Shown here piece after piece: positions 1 to 9,533 of a stretch of 64,000 nt of DNA. The notes below the pieces were generated by a model. That model searched no databases, was not told the DNA's origin, and worked only from the letters and a program-made list of their open reading frames with translations. Origin of the DNA: JBBDNV01 sp040877415 (GTDB lineage: Bacteria; Planctomycetota; Planctomycetia; Pirellulales; PALSA-1355); the NCBI GenBank assembly GCA_040877415.1, contig JBBDNV010000128.1:14953-78952 (forward strand), read 5' to 3'. The position numbers and the translations under genes are program-made. Positions within the stretch are counted from its first letter, which is position 1, and the number at the start of each line of letters is the position of its first letter.

Positions 1-1741
1 GGCCGTTGATGATAAAGGAGTTGGCGGCAACCGGCGTGCCGACGTTGTTGGTAACCGTGAAGTCACTCGCGTCGACCGTCGTGGTTTTGATGTCGTCAGA
101 AAAGTTCGCGACGTAGTCAACCGGCACCGTGCTAACGACGGAGCCAACCGCCGGAACGGTGGTCGTTACCGTCAGGCCCAGCTCGATCTTCTTATAGTAA
201 ACGTTGGGATCCTTGCGCGGGGCTCCCCCGGGCAGGTCGGAACGGTTGTCGGACCAGACGACGTGGAAAGCGCCCGGCGTTGCGGCCGCATGGTTATAGT
301 CACCCATATAGACAGGGTTGATCCTCGTGTCGCGGCCGAACTCCGGCAGCGATGCAACGTTACTGACCGCGAAACTGGGCTCGAACGTGACCGTCGGGCC
401 GGAGATGCTGCCGACTCGTCCGTAGTACTTGAACAGGTTGTTGCTGACCGCGTCTTCCTGCCGGCTGTAATAGAAAATCCCCAGCTTGTCGCCACCCGGC
501 GAAACGGTGATCGTAGGAAACCATTGGTCCGTGGTGGTCGCGTCGTCGTTGACGCGGACGCGCGGACTCCAAGTGGCGCCGCCGTTGGTCGACATCACCA
601 TGAAGGCGTCACCCTTATCCACGCCGGCCGGATTGTCGTTAAAGGAGACGTAGACGTGGCCGTTGACGGGGTTGACGGCGGCGTGTGGAAACGCATTGCT
701 TCGGAAGCCGCTCGGGCTGCCTGTTCCCTGGCGAACGCCGGTCAGGCCCATGTCGCCGTTGGTTCCGACCGTGGCCAGCGAGGCGACCGTGACCTCGGGA
801 CCAAAGGTCACCCCGAAATCGATGGACTTTCGCATCTTGATCGTTTGCGGCGAGGACCGCTGATCGAAGAAGAACGTGTACACGTCGTGATTGGGGGCGA
901 CGGCCACATAAGCGCCCTGCACGTTGCCGCCCGAGCCCGAGGCAATCAGCGTGCCACCGTTGGGACCGAAGGTGTTTCCGTTGTCGGTCGAGCGGTAGAA
1001 GATCATCGAGTTGGCGGCGCCGAAGTCGCGCACGATGTGGTACACGTTCCCGTTTCCAGGGCCGGCGAAGTTGTCGACCGCGATCCACTGTTTGTCCGAG
1101 CTGCCGGCGCCCGGGGCGCCTTCGACCGGAGCCAACCACGACGCGCCGCCGGTGTCGGAGCGGAATATTCGGATGCCGCTGCCGCCGAACTCGAGGGTGG
1201 AAAAAAAGAGGCGACCGGTGGTGTCATTGCGCGCGAGCACGGGATCGCCCGCGTCGCCGAGCGAGTTTGTCGGAAGTTCGCCGCCGTCGGTGAAAGTGAG
1301 CCCACCGTCGATGGAGCGGGAAAAGCCGGTGAACTTGTTGCTAGCGACCGCGTTAGACCCCGAGTCATTGTAACCGACCACGACCGTGTTGCCGAATGCC
1401 AGGATCGTGGTCTCGCTCTGCGTGAAGAAGCCGGTGCCGGCGTTGCCCACGTTGTTGTTGGTCAGGATGTCCGGTTCGTCGCCCGGCGCGGCGGCCGGGT
1501 TGCTACTCACATTTCCCTCGTCGAGCGTCCCCGGATCGATCGTCGCGACCGTGTTGACGTTGGAAAGCGGGTTGATCAATTCCAGCATGCCGTCCGGCGA
1601 TGTCTTATCAGGCGATAACGACAAGGCCGCGCTCATGCTCAACACGACGCGCTCTTCCAAAAACTCCGTCATCAAGCGGGCATGGCCCGGCTGGCGTCTC
1701 AGGTCGTGTGGTCGTCGAGCGCGTGAACGGGTCTTTCGCAT
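1..1741 (-). CDS. Secreted BNR/sialidase-like repeat protein, C-terminus cut by window edge
   Basis: Translating the minus strand from the ATG at 1741 gives about 580 codons without a stop, running off the left edge, so the gene is partial. A GGAG lies about 10 bases before the start. Near residues 28-35 is LEERVVLS, the short N-terminal motif common to large planctomycete exported proteins. Four BNR/Asp-box motifs follow (RSIDGGLTF, KSIDFGVTF, RSTDNGNTF, MSTNGGATW), the signature of six-bladed sialidase-type beta-propellers. The last visible stretch looks like the start of an Ig-like (Big-type) domain. The likely role is an exported glycan-binding or glycan-processing protein. Sialidase activity cannot be claimed, because the arginine triad was not located. 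Several small overlapping frames here are shadows. Confidence 0.85.
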   Translation of the reverse strand, partial: MRKTRSRARRPHDLRRQPGHARLMTEFLEERVVLSMSAALSLSPDKTSPDGMLELINPLSNVNTVATIDPGTLDEGNVSSNPAAAPGDEPDILTNNNVGNAGTGFFTQSETTILAFGNTVVVGYNDSGSNAVASNKFTGFSRSIDGGLTFTDGGELPTNSLGDAGDPVLARNDTTGRLFFSTLEFGGSGIRIFRSDTGGASWLAPVEGAPGAGSSDKQWIAVDNFAGPGNGNVYHIVRDFGAANSMIFYRSTDNGNTFGPNGGTLIASGSGGNVQGAYVAVAPNHDVYTFFFDQRSSPQTIKMRKSIDFGVTFGPEVTVASLATVGTNGDMGLTGVRQGTGSPSGFRSNAFPHAAVNPVNGHVYVSFNDNPAGVDKGDAFMVMSTNGGATWSPRVRVNDDATTTDQWFPTITVSPGGDKLGIFYYSRQEDAVSNNLFKYYGRVGSISGPTVTFEPSFAVSNVASLPEFGRDTRINPVYMGDYNHAAATPGAFHVVWSDNRSDLPGGAPRKDPNVYYKKIELGLTVTTTVPAVGSVVSTVPVDYVANFSDDIKTTTVDASDFTVTNNVGTPVAANSFIING

Positions 1742-2058
1742 GGCAGGGTTTCTCCAAGTAGTCTGTCAAAGCGGAAACGGCAGGTGGAGGGCGCGGAAGC
1801 TAGCGGTTGAGGAGCAGGGTCAAAGTACGGTCTCCTAATATAGATGGAGCGTTGTCACAAGCAACAAAAATGTACGATTTCCAGGATTTTTTTGGCGCAG
1901 GGCCTGCCCCTTGCGCCCGGCCCGGCGACGTGATTCGAGCGATTTCGTTTCTCACACCGGCCCCACCACGGCAAAGCCCGAAGATTTGCCGGCGGCGATC
2001 CAATGTTGTAGGCTGGCGGCCGGAATCCGCCGCTTCGAGATCAAGCTTTCGCCAGCCG
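1742..2058. other. Divergent intergenic region
   Basis: This 317-base gap separates the leftward BNR gene from the rightward DUF1501 gene and must hold both promoters. The stretch 1836-1895 is clearly more AT-rich than its surroundings. An upstream reading frame is open across part of the gap but lacks a convincing ribosome binding site. No defined promoter can be assigned with confidence. Confidence 0.4.
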
Positions 2059-3444
2059 ATGCCCGCCCAACCTCAGCATGCCCCAGCAGTCTCAACTGGC
2101 CGCGTCAACCGCCGCCAACTGCTGCGCGCCGGCGGCCTCGGCTTTCTGGGCCTCAACCTGGCACATTTGTTCGAGGCCGAAGCGCGGGCCGGCATGATCG
2201 GCGGCGCCGCGCTGGCGAAGAACCCGATCGAGTCGTGCATCTTGATGTTCTACTACGGCGGGCCGAGTCATCACGACACGTGGGACATGAAGCCACTGGC
2301 GCCGGCCGAAGTGCGGGGCGAATTCAAACCGATCGCCACCAGCGTGCCCGGCGTGCGCATCAGCGAACATCTGCCGCGGTCGTCACAGATCGTCGATCGC
2401 CTGGCCGTCGTTCGCGGCATGCACCACACGATGAGCAACCACAATGCGGCGGCCGTCGAGGCGCTGTGCGGCCGCACGCCGCTGAAGGGCGATCTCGAGC
2501 TATTGTCCAACGACCCGACGACCGACTTTCCGTGTTACGGCTCGGCGCTGACCTATTTGAAAGGCGGCACGCCGTCGGTCCCGCCGCACGTGGCGTTGCC
2601 GCACGTGATGTACAACGTTGTCAAACTCCCCGGGCAGACGGCCGGTTTCCTGGGCGCCGCCTATGAGCCGCTGCAAGTGACCAAGGACCCCAACGCGCCC
2701 GATTTCCGCGTCGCCGAAATCGAGCTGCCCTCCGGCCTCTCGCTGGGGGAATTGGAGAACCGCCGGGCCCTGCTGTCGCGCATCAACGCCCGGATGCCGG
2801 ACGACAGGGCGCAGGGCAACATGAACGCCTTTTACCGGCGGGCGTTCGACCTGTTGCGCTCCGACGCCGTGCGGCGGGCCTTCGACATCGGCCGGGAAAA
2901 CGTCCGTACGCGCGAGCGCTATGGCCGCAACATCCACGGGCAAAGCGCGCTCTTGGCCCGGCGACTAGTCGAATCCGGCGTCCGGTTCGTCAGCATATTC
3001 GACCGCGTGCGCAACGGGCCGAACAACTGGGACACCCACGACAACAACTTCGGACGCCTGAAAGACGATTTGCTGCCGCCGTGCGACACGGCCTTTTCGG
3101 CGCTTGTCGAAGATCTCGAGGCCCGCGGGCTGCTGGATTCGACGCTCGTCGTCATGCTGGGCGAATTCGGCCGCACGCCCAAGATCAACGGCGCGGGCGG
3201 CCGCGATCACTGGCCCAACTGTTATAGCGTCGTACTGGCAGGGGGCGGAATCGCGGGCGGGACGATGTACGGCGCCAGCGACAAATTGGGCGCTTACCCC
3301 GAAACCAATCCGGTCACCCCGGGCGATCTGGCCGCCACTATTTTCTGGCGATTCGGGCTCGATCCGGCCACCGAATTGCACGATCCGGCCGGCCGGCCAT
3401 TCCGCCTGGCGGTCGGCGAGCCGATTCACGGGCTGTTCGGCTAG
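2059..3444 (+). CDS. DUF1501 domain-containing protein
   Basis: This is a 461-residue DUF1501 protein, a family related to alkaline phosphatase/sulfatase folds and greatly expanded in planctomycetes. The N-terminus carries a Tat-like export signal (NRRQLLRAGGLGFLGL). Family landmarks are visible: FYYGGPSHHDTWDMKP, VPGVRISEHLP, RGMHHTMSNHN, and near the C-terminus EFGRTPKING followed by GRDHW. The ATG at 2059 was chosen because the Tat signal begins just after it, although the frame is open further upstream. DUF1501 genes usually follow a DUF1549/DUF1553 (PSD1) cytochrome partner, and none is present here. The substrate is unknown. Confidence 0.93.
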   Translation: MPAQPQHAPAVSTGRVNRRQLLRAGGLGFLGLNLAHLFEAEARAGMIGGAALAKNPIESCILMFYYGGPSHHDTWDMKPLAPAEVRGEFKPIATSVPGVRISEHLPRSSQIVDRLAVVRGMHHTMSNHNAAAVEALCGRTPLKGDLELLSNDPTTDFPCYGSALTYLKGGTPSVPPHVALPHVMYNVVKLPGQTAGFLGAAYEPLQVTKDPNAPDFRVAEIELPSGLSLGELENRRALLSRINARMPDDRAQGNMNAFYRRAFDLLRSDAVRRAFDIGRENVRTRERYGRNIHGQSALLARRLVESGVRFVSIFDRVRNGPNNWDTHDNNFGRLKDDLLPPCDTAFSALVEDLEARGLLDSTLVVMLGEFGRTPKINGAGGRDHWPNCYSVVLAGGGIAGGTMYGASDKLGAYPETNPVTPGDLAATIFWRFGLDPATELHDPAGRPFRLAVGEPIHGLFG

Positions 3445-3504
3445 CGCCGCAAAGACACCAGCCCGAAGCGGCAGTTCTAACAACTTTTTTGAAGGAGCTT
3501 TTAT

Positions 3505-4185
3505 ATGTTTCGCCCTTGGTTGGTGGCCGGCTCGGCGGTGGCTCTGGCCGTCTCGGTGGCTGCTTCGGCACAAGCGCAGTTTCCGCGCGGGATGCGCTTT
3601 CCCGCGTCGTTGCAGGACGTCTTCATGCTGCGCAACGAAGCCGTGCGAAAGGAGCTCAACGTCAACGACGAGCAGCAGGCGGTGCTTGCCAGTCTGGCGG
3701 CAAAGTTGCAGCAGGACGCCTTCGAGATCATTTCCGGATTGCAGGATCTCACGCCCGAGGAGCAAAAGGAGGCGATGGCCGACGTGATGAAGATGGTCGC
3801 CGAAAAGGGCAAGGAAGTGAAGCAACAGGTCGATGGGATCCTGGACAAAACGCAAATCGAGCGGTTCAAAGAGCTGTCGCTCCAGTCCCGGGGCGCACAG
3901 GCGCTCGAGGACGACGAAATGGTCGCCGCTCTCGAAATCACCGACGAGCAAAAGAAGCAATTGGCCGGCATCCGCGAAGACGGTATGCAGGCCGTCCAGG
4001 AGGCGTTTCAAAAATTGCGGGGCGGCGGCAGCGACCAGGGAGACATCCGCAAGAAGATAATGGAAATGCGCAACCGGTTGTCCGACAAAGCCTTAACGGT
4101 GCTCACTCCCGAACAGCGCGAGCAATTCGAGAAAATGAAGGGAGCTAAATTCGACTTTCCGGCTGGACGTGGCTTCCCTTTTTAG
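3505..4185 (+). CDS. Secreted LTXXQ/Spy-like helical protein
   Basis: The 226-residue protein begins with a clear signal peptide ending near AQAQ. The mature part is almost entirely helical and rich in Glu, Lys and Gln. Segments such as LTPEEQKEA and LTPEQREQFEKMK recall the LTXXQ motif of Spy/CpxP periplasmic chaperones. GAAGGAGC lies just before the ATG, a strong ribosome binding site. It starts 60 bases after the DUF1501 gene on the same strand and may be co-transcribed. A periplasmic chaperone or metal-stress role is only an inference, since LTXXQ-like helices also occur in unrelated planctomycete proteins. Confidence 0.8.
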   Translation: MFRPWLVAGSAVALAVSVAASAQAQFPRGMRFPASLQDVFMLRNEAVRKELNVNDEQQAVLASLAAKLQQDAFEIISGLQDLTPEEQKEAMADVMKMVAEKGKEVKQQVDGILDKTQIERFKELSLQSRGAQALEDDEMVAALEITDEQKKQLAGIREDGMQAVQEAFQKLRGGGSDQGDIRKKIMEMRNRLSDKALTVLTPEQREQFEKMKGAKFDFPAGRGFPF

Positions 4186-4315
4186 AACCGATATTCTATT
4201 TTACGAAACACGCCACTTGCCACTCGGGTAGTATTGATATCCCGCGCTACCCGACTCTCATGCACAAAGGGATTCCAGCGCACGTTCACTCGAGTAGATT
4301 AACCGAGGTGTTAAG

Positions 4316-6133
4316 ATGGGCAAATTTCGGCATCTAGCATTGATTGCGGCGATTGTCGGCTGCGCTTCGATCTCGATCGCTGCCGACTCTCCGATCGGCA
4401 AGAAGATCGACAGTTTTTCGCTGCCCGATTTTCACGGCAACAAGCATTCGCTGAACGACTACGAGGGAAAGCCGGTGGTCATAGCGTTTGTCGGCACCGA
4501 ATGTCCCCTGGCGAAGAACTACGCGCCGCGGCTCACGAGCCTGGCGGCCGAATTCTCGGAAAAGGGCGTGGCCTTCCTGGCCGTTAACGCCAATGTGCAG
4601 GATTCCCTGATCGAGGTCGGCAACTATGCCCGGGACTACAAGATCCCCTTCCCGCTGCTGAAGGACAACAACAACGTCGTGGCCGACACGATGGGCGCGG
4701 TGCGCACTCCGGAAGTCTTTCTATTGGACAAGGACCGGGTGGTGCGCTACTGGGGCCGCATTGACGATCAATACGGCTTCAAAACCGGCGCCGGCTACGT
4801 CAAGCCCAAGCTGAAAGAACGGTACCTCGCTGACGCCATCACCGAGGTGCTCGCCGGCAAGGAAGTCAGCCGGCCGGAGGTCGCGTCGGTGGGCTGTTTC
4901 ATCGGCCGCGCCACAAAGACCGAGCCCAAGGGCGAGGTGACCTACTCCAACCAAATCGCCCGCATCATCCAGAACAACTGCGTGGAATGTCACCGCGCGG
5001 GCGAAGTCGCTCCGTTTACGCTTCTGTCGTACGACGACGTGTCGGCCTGGGCCGATACGATTCGCGAAGTGGTCAGCGAGGGACGCATGCCCCCCTGGTT
5101 TGCCGATCCGCGCTTCGGCCACTTTATCAACGACGCCCGGCTGAGCGATGAGGACAAACAGCAGATTTTCGCCTGGATCGACAACGGCTGCCCGGAGGGC
5201 GATCCGAAAGATCTGCCCGAGCCGCGCAAATTCGTCGAAGGCTGGCAGATCGGCAAGCCCGACCAGATCGTCTACATGCGCGACGAACCCTTCGCGGTTC
5301 CGGCCGAAGGGGTGGTCGACTATCAGTACTTTTCGGTCGATCCGGGCTGGACCGAAGACAAGTGGATTGCTGCCACGGAATGCCGCCCCGGCAATCGTTC
5401 GGTGGTGCACCACATCATCGCGTTTTTGCAGCCGCCCGGTGACAAGGACGTGGGAGATCGCGGTGGGATCGGCGGTTATGCCCCGGGCATGACGCCCAAC
5501 GTTCCCCCGCCCGGCACGGCGATCTTCGTGCCGGCCGGCTCGAAGCTGGTCTTCCAGTTGCACTACACGCCCAACGGCGTCGAGCAGACCGATCGCAGCA
5601 TGGTCGGCATCAAGTTCGCCGATCGCAAGACGGTCAAGCAAATCGTCCGCGGCGGCCTGGTGGGCGACACCGGCTTCCGGATTCCGGCGGGCGACGCGAA
5701 CTACGAAGTCACGGCCCGGCACTTGTTCCTCAAAGACACGCTGCTGTTGAACCTGACGCCCCACATGCACCTGCGCGGCAAGGATTTCAAGTTCGAAGCC
5801 GAGTATCCCGACGGTAGGCGCGAAGTGCTGCTCGACGTGCCGAAGTACGACTTCAACTGGCAGCTTCGCTACATGCTGGTCGAGCCGAAGCTGATGCCCA
5901 AGGGCACCCGGTTGCACTGCACGGCCCACTTCGACAATTCGGCCGACAACCAGGCCAATCCCGATCCCACCGACACGGTCACCTTCGGCGATCAGACGTG
6001 GAACGAGATGATGTTCGGGTTTTACAGTTCGATCGATCCCAAGCAGGATCTGACCCAGGGCCTGGCCGACCGCGGCTCGGGTGACGACAAGGTTGCCGGC
6101 CAGACCGCGACCGAAACGACCGCCAAGAACTGA
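4316..6133 (+). CDS. Redoxin - cytochrome c - copper monooxygenase-like fusion protein
   Basis: This 605-residue exported protein starts after GAGGTG with a signal peptide. Residues about 25-170 form an AhpC/TlpA-like thioredoxin fold with GTECPLAKNY, where the usual CxxC is reduced to one Cys. Around residues 215-235 is a haem c site (NNCVECHRAGE). The C-terminal half resembles the PHM/DBH-type copper type II ascorbate-dependent monooxygenase fold, with candidate copper ligands in VVHHIIAFL and HMHLRGKDF. This three-part architecture is characteristic of planctomycetes. It probably performs periplasmic redox chemistry. The substrate is unknown. A strong terminator follows at 6163. Confidence 0.88.
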   Translation: MGKFRHLALIAAIVGCASISIAADSPIGKKIDSFSLPDFHGNKHSLNDYEGKPVVIAFVGTECPLAKNYAPRLTSLAAEFSEKGVAFLAVNANVQDSLIEVGNYARDYKIPFPLLKDNNNVVADTMGAVRTPEVFLLDKDRVVRYWGRIDDQYGFKTGAGYVKPKLKERYLADAITEVLAGKEVSRPEVASVGCFIGRATKTEPKGEVTYSNQIARIIQNNCVECHRAGEVAPFTLLSYDDVSAWADTIREVVSEGRMPPWFADPRFGHFINDARLSDEDKQQIFAWIDNGCPEGDPKDLPEPRKFVEGWQIGKPDQIVYMRDEPFAVPAEGVVDYQYFSVDPGWTEDKWIAATECRPGNRSVVHHIIAFLQPPGDKDVGDRGGIGGYAPGMTPNVPPPGTAIFVPAGSKLVFQLHYTPNGVEQTDRSMVGIKFADRKTVKQIVRGGLVGDTGFRIPAGDANYEVTARHLFLKDTLLLNLTPHMHLRGKDFKFEAEYPDGRREVLLDVPKYDFNWQLRYMLVEPKLMPKGTRLHCTAHFDNSADNQANPDPTDTVTFGDQTWNEMMFGFYSSIDPKQDLTQGLADRGSGDDKVAGQTATETTAKN

Positions 6134-6162
6134 TCGCTAGGGGGCAAGGTGATCGTTCTTAC

Positions 6163-6202
6163 GAGAGAGGCCGTCCGGGATTTCGGGCGGCCTCTCTCTT
6201 TT
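6163..6202 (+). terminator. Rho-independent terminator
   Basis: Arms GAGAGAGGCCG (6163-6173) and CGGCCTCTCTC (6188-6198) pair perfectly over 11 base pairs around a 14-base loop. TTTT follows immediately. It ends transcription of the redoxin fusion gene. Confidence 0.85.
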
Positions 6203-6251
6203 GCGCTTTCGGAGTCGCAGCTTCGCTTGACCTCCCGAGCGGGGATTTGTG

Positions 6252-6281
6252 TTGACTTTTCGCCCAAAATAGGGGCACAAT
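6252..6281 (+). promoter_or_regulatory. Sigma-70-type promoter for the Hint-domain gene
   Basis: TTGACT at 6252-6257 and CACAAT at 6276-6281 are separated by 18 bases, about 43 bases before the chosen start codon. The -35 box matches consensus at five of six positions and the -10 at four of six. It sits between a terminator and the next gene, which supports it. Confidence 0.45.
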
Positions 6282-6323
6282 AGCCTTCGGCGACTACTGG
6301 AACACGGAATGGAGGCTGGGGAC

Positions 6324-8222
6324 ATGCGATCTATCATGCGCGCTGTTGCCGTCTTCGCTTGCGTCGCCGTGAGTTTTCTTTACGGCCCCCCACTCGCTCG
6401 CGCCACAGAACCCACGTCCGCCGACACGCCCGAACAATTGGTGCGTGCGGCTCTCGAGTCGGAAGTTACAGGCGCCTCCGACGAGCGAGCGCGACTGCTG
6501 GCCGAAGCCCTTGCGCGCGATCCCAACTTCGCGCCGGCCCGCTGGCACTCGGGCTTCGTGCGCATCGGCGACGAGTGGATCCAGATCGACGACGTGCCCG
6601 GCCGCGTCGGCAACGACCCGCCACTGGCCGTCTATCGCCAGAAGCGCGACGCGCTGGTGGACACGGCCGACAATCACCGCGAGCTGGCCCGCTGGTGCCG
6701 CAAGAACCGCTTGAACGACGAAGAGCGCGTTCATTGGGCGAAGGTGCTGGAGTTCAACTCACAAGACGCCGAGGCACTTGCGGCGCTCGGATTGCAACTG
6801 TACGAAGGCCGCTTGATGACTCGGGCGCAGATTGAGAAGGCAAAGGTCGCGGCCGGCGAGCGGATGCGCGCCATGCGCAAGTGGCAGCCGCAACTGCTCA
6901 AGTGGCGCGCGGCCATCGAGCGCGGCGTTCCGAAGCGATTGGACGAGGCGCTGCGCGGCCTGAACGAACTGTCAGATCCCGAAGCCCTCGGGGCCTTGGA
7001 AACTGTGTTCGGCATGAGCGCCGACTCAGAAAGAACCAATCGGTTGAATTTGCTGTTGATTGAAGTTGCCGATCGGATTCACCACCCCGAGACAACGCAG
7101 GTGTTGTTGCGCCGGGCGGTCAATGCCGATTCGACGGACGTGCGTCTGGCAGCGTGCGAGGCGCTCAAAAGGCGACCGATGCACGCCTACGTGCCGCTGT
7201 TGATCGAGGCCATGCCCGGCTCGCTGTCGACGAAATTTCACATTTACACGCTGCCCAACGGCACCGTGATGCACGAGCACGAAATCCAGCTCAAGAACCG
7301 GCAAGGCACGGTTTCGATCACGTATGACTGGACGATTCATCCGACTGATCTGAGAGTGGCATCGGCCATTACTCCGCTGGCACTGGCCGGCGAATTGAAC
7401 AAGGCCGCGTCCATTGAAGCCGCTGCCCAAACCAGCGAGCAGCCGAATGGGCGGCTGCGCGAGCGGCTGCAATTCGTGCTGAAGTACACGACCGGTTTCG
7501 AAAGCGCCGACGACCCCGAGCTATGGCTCCGCCAATACAGCGAATACTACGGCTGGGGCATGCCCGATCAAGCGAAGAAAGACGTGCGCGTGTATGCCTG
7601 GCAATACGAAACTTATTTTCCGCTGCGGTCGCCCGAGGAGCAATCCAGCTCCAGCGGAACAGGGTTGACGGTCGCCCCGCGCAGCGAAAGTCCTCTGACG
7701 AGTCCCGGCTCTCGGCCCGTGTTTACGGCAATCTCGGGACCTGCGCTTACGCTTCGCGGCGAGTGCTTTCCGGCCGGAACGACCGTGCTGTCAATCAGCG
7801 GTCCGAAACCGATTGAGACCCTAAAGCCGGGCGATCGTGTACTGGCGCAGGATATCGCCACCGGCGAGCTCGCCTATAAGACCGTGCAACAGCGTACGCT
7901 GCGCCGCAGCGTCAAGCTCATGAATATCCGCTGCGGTCCGCGGACGATTTCCGCGACCCCAGGACATCCGTTTTGGGTCGTTGGCCACGGCTGGCAAGTG
8001 GCAAAACACCTCCAGATCGGCGCGCGTTTGCGCGGACTCGAGGAGGACACGGTGGTCGACAAGATCGAAGAACTTCCACCGCAGGAGGTTTACAACCTGA
8101 TCGTCAGCGACTTTGCCACCTTTTTTGTTGGCCCCCAGCGGCTGTTCGTGCACGACGATTCGCTGTTGAGTGAAACTTCGGTCCTGGTGCCGGGGCTCGC
8201 CGTGCAAACCGAGGCTCCTTGA
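6324..8222 (+). CDS. Exported helical-repeat protein with C-terminal Hint domain
   Basis: The 632-residue protein starts at an ATG 8 bases after GGAGG and has a signal peptide ending near ARATEP. The N-terminal two thirds are helical, with HEAT/TPR-like segments. From Cys481 a Hint (intein-like autoprocessing) domain is visible: CFPAGTTV at the N-terminal splice block, IETLKPGDRVLAQD, the TPGHPFW block carrying the conserved His, and a C-terminal block ending LFVHD. The family normally ends VHN, so Asn is replaced by Asp. Hint domains in polymorphic toxins and hedgehog-like proteins cleave the chain. Here only about 20 residues follow, too few for a toxin. It overlaps or abuts the next gene. 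Confidence 0.85.
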   Translation: MRSIMRAVAVFACVAVSFLYGPPLARATEPTSADTPEQLVRAALESEVTGASDERARLLAEALARDPNFAPARWHSGFVRIGDEWIQIDDVPGRVGNDPPLAVYRQKRDALVDTADNHRELARWCRKNRLNDEERVHWAKVLEFNSQDAEALAALGLQLYEGRLMTRAQIEKAKVAAGERMRAMRKWQPQLLKWRAAIERGVPKRLDEALRGLNELSDPEALGALETVFGMSADSERTNRLNLLLIEVADRIHHPETTQVLLRRAVNADSTDVRLAACEALKRRPMHAYVPLLIEAMPGSLSTKFHIYTLPNGTVMHEHEIQLKNRQGTVSITYDWTIHPTDLRVASAITPLALAGELNKAASIEAAAQTSEQPNGRLRERLQFVLKYTTGFESADDPELWLRQYSEYYGWGMPDQAKKDVRVYAWQYETYFPLRSPEEQSSSSGTGLTVAPRSESPLTSPGSRPVFTAISGPALTLRGECFPAGTTVLSISGPKPIETLKPGDRVLAQDIATGELAYKTVQQRTLRRSVKLMNIRCGPRTISATPGHPFWVVGHGWQVAKHLQIGARLRGLEEDTVVDKIEELPPQEVYNLIVSDFATFFVGPQRLFVHDDSLLSETSVLVPGLAVQTEAP

Positions 8223-8239
8223 AACCGGCCCGCGATTCC

Positions 8240-9472
8240 ATGATCTTCTTCCGGGCATGCGTCGTCGCTGTAATCGTCTCGCTGGCCGCCGTTGCGCGGG
8301 CCGGACAGGGCGACGCGAGGGATGGCGCGGCGCGGCTGCTGGAGATGGCCGAAAAGAACACGCCGCCGGCCGTCGCCGCGGCCCGCGCCCGGTACGAACA
8401 GCTTAAGAAGGCAAATCCCGACGACGCGCGGATCGACTACGTTTACGGCGTCGCGCTGGTGAACCAGCACCTCTACGGCGAAGCGCTGCCGCTTGTGGCG
8501 CGATACCTGGCCCGCCACGCGGACGACGGCAACGCTATCCGCACGAAGATCTGGATCGAGCTTCACGATCGCCAATATGCGCCGGCCCTCAAAGACGCCG
8601 TCAGCCTGAGCCGGCTATTTCCCAAACGTTCCGGCGCGAAGCCGAATCCCGATTTCGAAGAGGCCGCGCGTTTCCTGGGAGCGGTTTTCGGCTACCTGGA
8701 GCTGGCCAGGCCCGAAGCCGTCGACGAGAAGCTCCGCGCGGCGGGCAAGAACCAGGTGTTGTCGGCGCTCGGCGATGCGTATCTGAGCCCGTTCGAAGAG
8801 GGGCGCCAAAAGGTCTCCGGCCGGCTGGCCGAGCTCGACAAAGAGCAAAAGGAGAAGCAAGACCAGGCGGCCGAGACGCTTGACGAGCGCCAAGGCAAAG
8901 TGAAAGAGGCGATTGCCGACGATCAACAGAAAATCGCCGCGGGCACTGAGACCATCCAGGCCAGCGCCGAGCAACTGCGCGACGCCCAGCGGCAGTTCGC
9001 CGTGCTGAGCACGCAGCTAAATTCGCTCGAAAAGGATCGCGCTCGATTGAGTGCGCAAATCGTGACGGTCCAAACACAACTGCTCGATCTTCAGAAGGAC
9101 GTCAAGCTCGATGCCAAACGCAGCCCGACCGTTTCCATCGACACGGCCGCGAAACTCGCGCAACTGAGCGTGATACTGGCCGGCCTCGACCGACAAGCTT
9201 TCGCGATGGACGAGAAGATCCTCGCCCTGCGGACTCAAGCGACCCAATTGGGCGCCAAGGGCAACAAGGAATCGCAAACGCTGGCCGCAAACCGGGCCGC
9301 GGTCGGGCAGGTCGAGCGGCGCGCCAAGGCGCTGGAAAACCAGGTCCGCCGGCTCGAGGCCAAACGGCCCGTGCGCCGCGCGCCGACGGCCGAAATGAAG
9401 AAGTTTTCCACCTACCTGTCCTTCCCGTTCGAGGAAGAGAAACAGCGCGTCCTCGGCTGGTTCGAAGAGTAG
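8240..9472 (+). CDS. Exported TPR-like / coiled-coil protein
   Basis: The protein has a signal peptide (MIFFRACVVAVIVSLAAVARA). TPR-like helices follow over roughly residues 25-165, then a long Glu/Gln/Lys-rich coiled coil over roughly 170-380, and a basic C-terminus. The ATG at 8240 places the start directly at the signal peptide. A TTG at 8219 would overlap the stop of the Hint gene by two bases and is a credible alternative. The tight junction suggests one operon and translational coupling with the Hint protein, so the two may form a periplasmic complex. No enzymatic motif is visible. Confidence 0.75.
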   Translation: MIFFRACVVAVIVSLAAVARAGQGDARDGAARLLEMAEKNTPPAVAAARARYEQLKKANPDDARIDYVYGVALVNQHLYGEALPLVARYLARHADDGNAIRTKIWIELHDRQYAPALKDAVSLSRLFPKRSGAKPNPDFEEAARFLGAVFGYLELARPEAVDEKLRAAGKNQVLSALGDAYLSPFEEGRQKVSGRLAELDKEQKEKQDQAAETLDERQGKVKEAIADDQQKIAAGTETIQASAEQLRDAQRQFAVLSTQLNSLEKDRARLSAQIVTVQTQLLDLQKDVKLDAKRSPTVSIDTAAKLAQLSVILAGLDRQAFAMDEKILALRTQATQLGAKGNKESQTLAANRAAVGQVERRAKALENQVRRLEAKRPVRRAPTAEMKKFSTYLSFPFEEEKQRVLGWFEE

Positions 9473-9503
9473 CGATCTGTCGTTTGTGCTAAACCGCATG
9501 CGC

Positions 9504-9533
9504 GGCGGTGAGCCGCGGCGTTTGCTCACGCCG
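9504..9533 (+). terminator. Hairpin, possible terminator
   Basis: GGCGGTGAGC (9504-9513) pairs almost perfectly with GCTCACGCCG (9524-9533). No T-run follows, so it could slow or end transcription between the coiled-coil gene and the Hsp70 pair, or act as an RNA-stability element. Confidence 0.4.

Noticed and set aside
263..1618. Long plus-strand frame of about 450 codons
   Set aside because: It is antisense to the BNR protein, whose translation has a clear start, the LEERVVLS motif and four Asp-box repeats. The plus-strand product shows no domain and has the composition of a shadow.
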